Part shown: in pieces, positions 61,757 to 64,000 of the stretch
Numbering within the stretch: position 1 is the first letter of the stretch
Layout: each line of letters starts with the position of its first letter
Assembly (NCBI GenBank): GCA_013397435.1
Contig: VZRG01000373.1
Coordinates: 335,573 to 399,572 of the forward strand
Reading direction: 5' to 3'
DNA length: 64,000 nucleotides
DNA from: Erythrocercus mccallii
Lineage: Eukaryota > Chordata > Aves > Passeriformes > Dicruridae
The notes under the pieces: generated by a model
The model's database searches: none
The model's input: the letters and a program-made list of their open reading frames with translations, nothing else
What the model was told of the DNA's origin: nothing
Translations under genes and position numbers: made by a program

Positions 61757-64000
61757 ATGAAACTCGGCAGCGGCTTCCTCGGCGGCGGCAAGAGGGCGGC
61801 GGCCATGGAGCCGACGTTCCCCCCCGGCATGGTGATGTTCAACCACCGCCTGCCCCCGGTCACCAGCTTCGCCCGGGCGGCCGCGCCCCCCGCGGCGGCC
61901 CAGCACCCCCCGCAGTGCGTGTTACCTCCGGCCGCCGCCGCCGCTTCCTCCACGGCGGCGGGCGAGCCCCCGGCGCCTCCGCCCCCGCAGGACGTGACTT
62001 TCAAGAAGGAGCCGGCGGGGGCTTTTCCCTCCGCGCCCTCCTCGCAGAGGAGCCCCTGGGGCTTTCTGCAGTCCTTGGTGAGCATCAAGCAAGAGAAGCC
62101 CAGCGAGCAGGAGGAGGAGCAGCAGCCGCAGCACCATCACCACTACGGGGGGCTTTTCGGGGGAGCGGCGGAGGAGAGACCCCCGGGCCTGGGCAGCGGC
62201 GAAGGAACCGGCCAGAGCGTGATCCAGGACCTCAGCCTTCTTCACCACCTGCACCAGCATCCCCACCGAGACCTGCTGCTGACCGGCAGAGGCGAGGGCG
62301 CTCCAGGGAGCGCGGGTGAGCCAAAGCACGACGCCCAGGTCAAGAAGGCAAAGAGGCCAAAGCCAGAAACTCAGGGAATCAAAGCCAAGCGGAAGCCAAG
62401 CGCTTCATCCAAACCCCCCCTGGTGGGAGATGGGGAAGATGCCGTCGCGTCCCCCAGCCAGAAACCTCACGTCTGCGAACACTGCAGTGCTGCCTTCAGG
62501 AGCTCCTATCACTTGCGCAGGCACGTGCTCATCCACACCGGGGAGAGGCCTTTCCAGTGCAGCCAGTGCAGCATGGGCTTCATCCAGAAGTACTTGCTGC
62601 AGAGACACGAGAAGATCCACAGTAGGGAGAAGCCTTTTGGGTGTGACCAGTGTAGTATGAAGTTCATCCAGAAGTACCACATGGAAAGACACAAGAGGAC
62701 GCATAGTGGAGAAAAGCCATACAAATGTGACACTTGTCAGCAGTATTTTTCCAGGACTGATAGACTGTTAAAGCACAGAAGAACATGTGGTGAAGCCATA
62801 GGTAAAGCAGGGGCTGGAATGGAGCCCGGATCATCAAATAGCATGGGTAGCTTGGCTGCATTGTCTCAGGGAAATACAAGTTCCTCAAGGAGAAAAAGTA
62901 AAACAAAAAATACATCCACTGAAAACAAAGGAAACAAGTGTAGCAGCAAAATAGCTGAATCTCAAGTTACAAGTAATGTGGCCATGCCAAGTTATGCAGT
63001 TGATATTCCTATTGTGTCTTCCAGTGGTGGTCTAGTTGGCACAGGTGTAGAAGAACTTCAGAAAAAGGTGCCAAAATTGGTCTTGAAAAAAGCGAGCAGA
63101 AAACAAGCAGACAAAAATTACCTTAATTTTGTATCACCACTGCCAGATATTCTGGGGCAAAAACCACTGTCTGGGAAACAGAGTGGCTCCCTAGGCCTAG
63201 TAGCCAATACCGGTGTAGAAACTATTGGCCTTCTCCAAAGTACAGGTGGTAAACCGGGTCAAATAAGTAGCAATTATGATGATGCCATGCAGTTTTCAAA
63301 GAAAAGAAGATACTTACAAACTGCAAGCAGTAACAGTGCCTTTTCGCTTAATGTCGGACACATGACTTCCCAGCAGTCCGTCATCCAGTCTCCAGGTGTT
63401 AGCGTTATGGACAACGAAGCTCCTTTATCTCTTATTGATTCAGCATCTTTAAATAGTGAAATAAAGTCTTGCCACGACAAGTCTGGTATTCCTGATGAAG
63501 TCTTACAGAGCCTTTTGGACCAGTACTCTCACAAATCAGAAGGCCAGAAAGAAGATCCTTTCAGTATAACTGAACAGCGCGTGGACTTGCACACCTCAGG
63601 AGAACATTCAGACATGGTTCAGGAAGAAAACTTGAGCCCTAACTCTCAAACAGTTTCAAATGATAAGGCAAGCATGTTGCAAGAATATTCAAAATACCTC
63701 CAACAAGCCTTTGAAAGAACAAGCAACAGCACTGGTTTTGCTTTTGGACCCAGTTTCCAGTTTGTTAGCTTGTCTTCAACTCTCCATAACCACACTCTGT
63801 TTCCAGACAAACAGATATACACTACATCTCCACTTGAGTGTGGCTTCAGCCAATCTGTTACCTCAGTATTGCCAACTGCGTTGCCAAAACCTCCATTTGG
63901 GATGTTGCTTGGCTCTCAGCCAGGCTTTTATTTGTCTGCTTTGGAGGCTTCGCATCAACAGTTGACTCCTTCTCAAGAGCTGGATGATCTCATCGATCCG
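61757..64000 (+). CDS. ZNF281: Zinc finger protein 281 (ZNF281), 3' end cut by window
   Basis: ZNF281 is a Krüppel-like transcription factor that binds GC-rich promoter sequence and acts in pluripotency control and epithelial-mesenchymal transition. The frame from 61757 is open to the edge (748 codons). It starts [11 protein letters not shown]...[22 protein letters not shown], as in human ZNF281 but without the long glycine run. Next come an Ala/Pro-rich region, the block [20 protein letters not shown] (here [16 protein letters not shown]), a basic KKAKRPKP segment from residue 196, and four fingers: C240-H260, C268-H288, C296-H316 and C324-C344. The last is C2HC, ending HRRTC as in human. 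The Ser/Gln-rich C-terminal half follows human closely ([40 protein letters not shown]) to QELDDLID. Human is 895 residues, so roughly 150 are missing past the window. An alternative start at 61805 (M17) has a stronger context. Confidence 0.97.
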   Translation, partial: MKLGSGFLGGGKRAAAMEPTFPPGMVMFNHRLPPVTSFARAAAPPAAAQHPPQCVLPPAAAAASSTAAGEPPAPPPPQDVTFKKEPAGAFPSAPSSQRSPWGFLQSLVSIKQEKPSEQEEEQQPQHHHHYGGLFGGAAEERPPGLGSGEGTGQSVIQDLSLLHHLHQHPHRDLLLTGRGEGAPGSAGEPKHDAQVKKAKRPKPETQGIKAKRKPSASSKPPLVGDGEDAVASPSQKPHVCEHCSAAFRSSYHLRRHVLIHTGERPFQCSQCSMGFIQKYLLQRHEKIHSREKPFGCDQCSMKFIQKYHMERHKRTHSGEKPYKCDTCQQYFSRTDRLLKHRRTCGEAIGKAGAGMEPGSSNSMGSLAALSQGNTSSSRRKSKTKNTSTENKGNKCSSKIAESQVTSNVAMPSYAVDIPIVSSSGGLVGTGVEELQKKVPKLVLKKASRKQADKNYLNFVSPLPDILGQKPLSGKQSGSLGLVANTGVETIGLLQSTGGKPGQISSNYDDAMQFSKKRRYLQTASSNSAFSLNVGHMTSQQSVIQSPGVSVMDNEAPLSLIDSASLNSEIKSCHDKSGIPDEVLQSLLDQYSHKSEGQKEDPFSITEQRVDLHTSGEHSDMVQEENLSPNSQTVSNDKASMLQEYSKYLQQAFERTSNSTGFAFGPSFQFVSLSSTLHNHTLFPDKQIYTTSPLECGFSQSVTSVLPTALPKPPFGMLLGSQPGFYLSALEASHQQLTPSQELDDLIDP

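Noticed and set aside
61066..62319. Long ORFs on both strands across the ZNF281 CpG island
   Set aside because: They run through 349 N and are by-products of stop-poor GC-rich sequence; the real ZNF281 frame starts at 61757 in a different frame.

Overview
This is vertebrate nuclear DNA, most likely from a bird. It holds spliced genes with GT-AG introns, CpG-island promoters in AT-rich surroundings, CR1-type LINE 3' ends and an LTR of a type common in bird genomes. KIF14 is compact: about 20 kb from start codon to stop. An N-filled gap sits in a very GC-rich promoter, which is typical of bird assemblies.

Layout. (1) 1-480: CpG-rich promoter and non-coding first exon of KIF14, with a CCAAT box and a CHR-like site as in late cell-cycle genes. 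(2) 2065-22409, + strand: the complete KIF14 coding region, assembled here from 29 coding exons whose phases all agree, giving a 1,639-residue mitotic kinesin with PRC1-binding-type N-terminus, motor, FHA domain, coiled coil, C-terminal tail and PDZ-type C-terminus. (3) 22410-60770: about 38 kb of mostly AT-rich intergenic DNA. It contains a decayed minus-strand endogenous retroviral LTR with a primer-binding site, an orphan CpG island with a GC-rich minisatellite at 28.2 kb, a CR1 3' end at 40.1 kb, a perfect 53-bp tandem duplication at 50.8 kb and an unrecognised 147-codon ORF at 34.4 kb. (4) 60771-61756: CpG island and promoter of ZNF281, interrupted by 349 N. (5) 61757-64000, + strand: ZNF281 coding sequence, open to the window edge (748 codons, 3' end missing), with four zinc fingers.

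KIF14 and ZNF281 lie next to each other in the same orientation, as I recall for human chromosome 1q32. The two genes are not known to work together: KIF14 acts in cytokinesis at the midbody and ZNF281 is a DNA-binding transcription factor. I found no CRISPR array, bacterial operon or novel multi-gene system. The most interesting items are substitutions in the KIF14 motor, a twin motif in its N-terminus, the orphan CpG minisatellite, and two candidate start codons in ZNF281.
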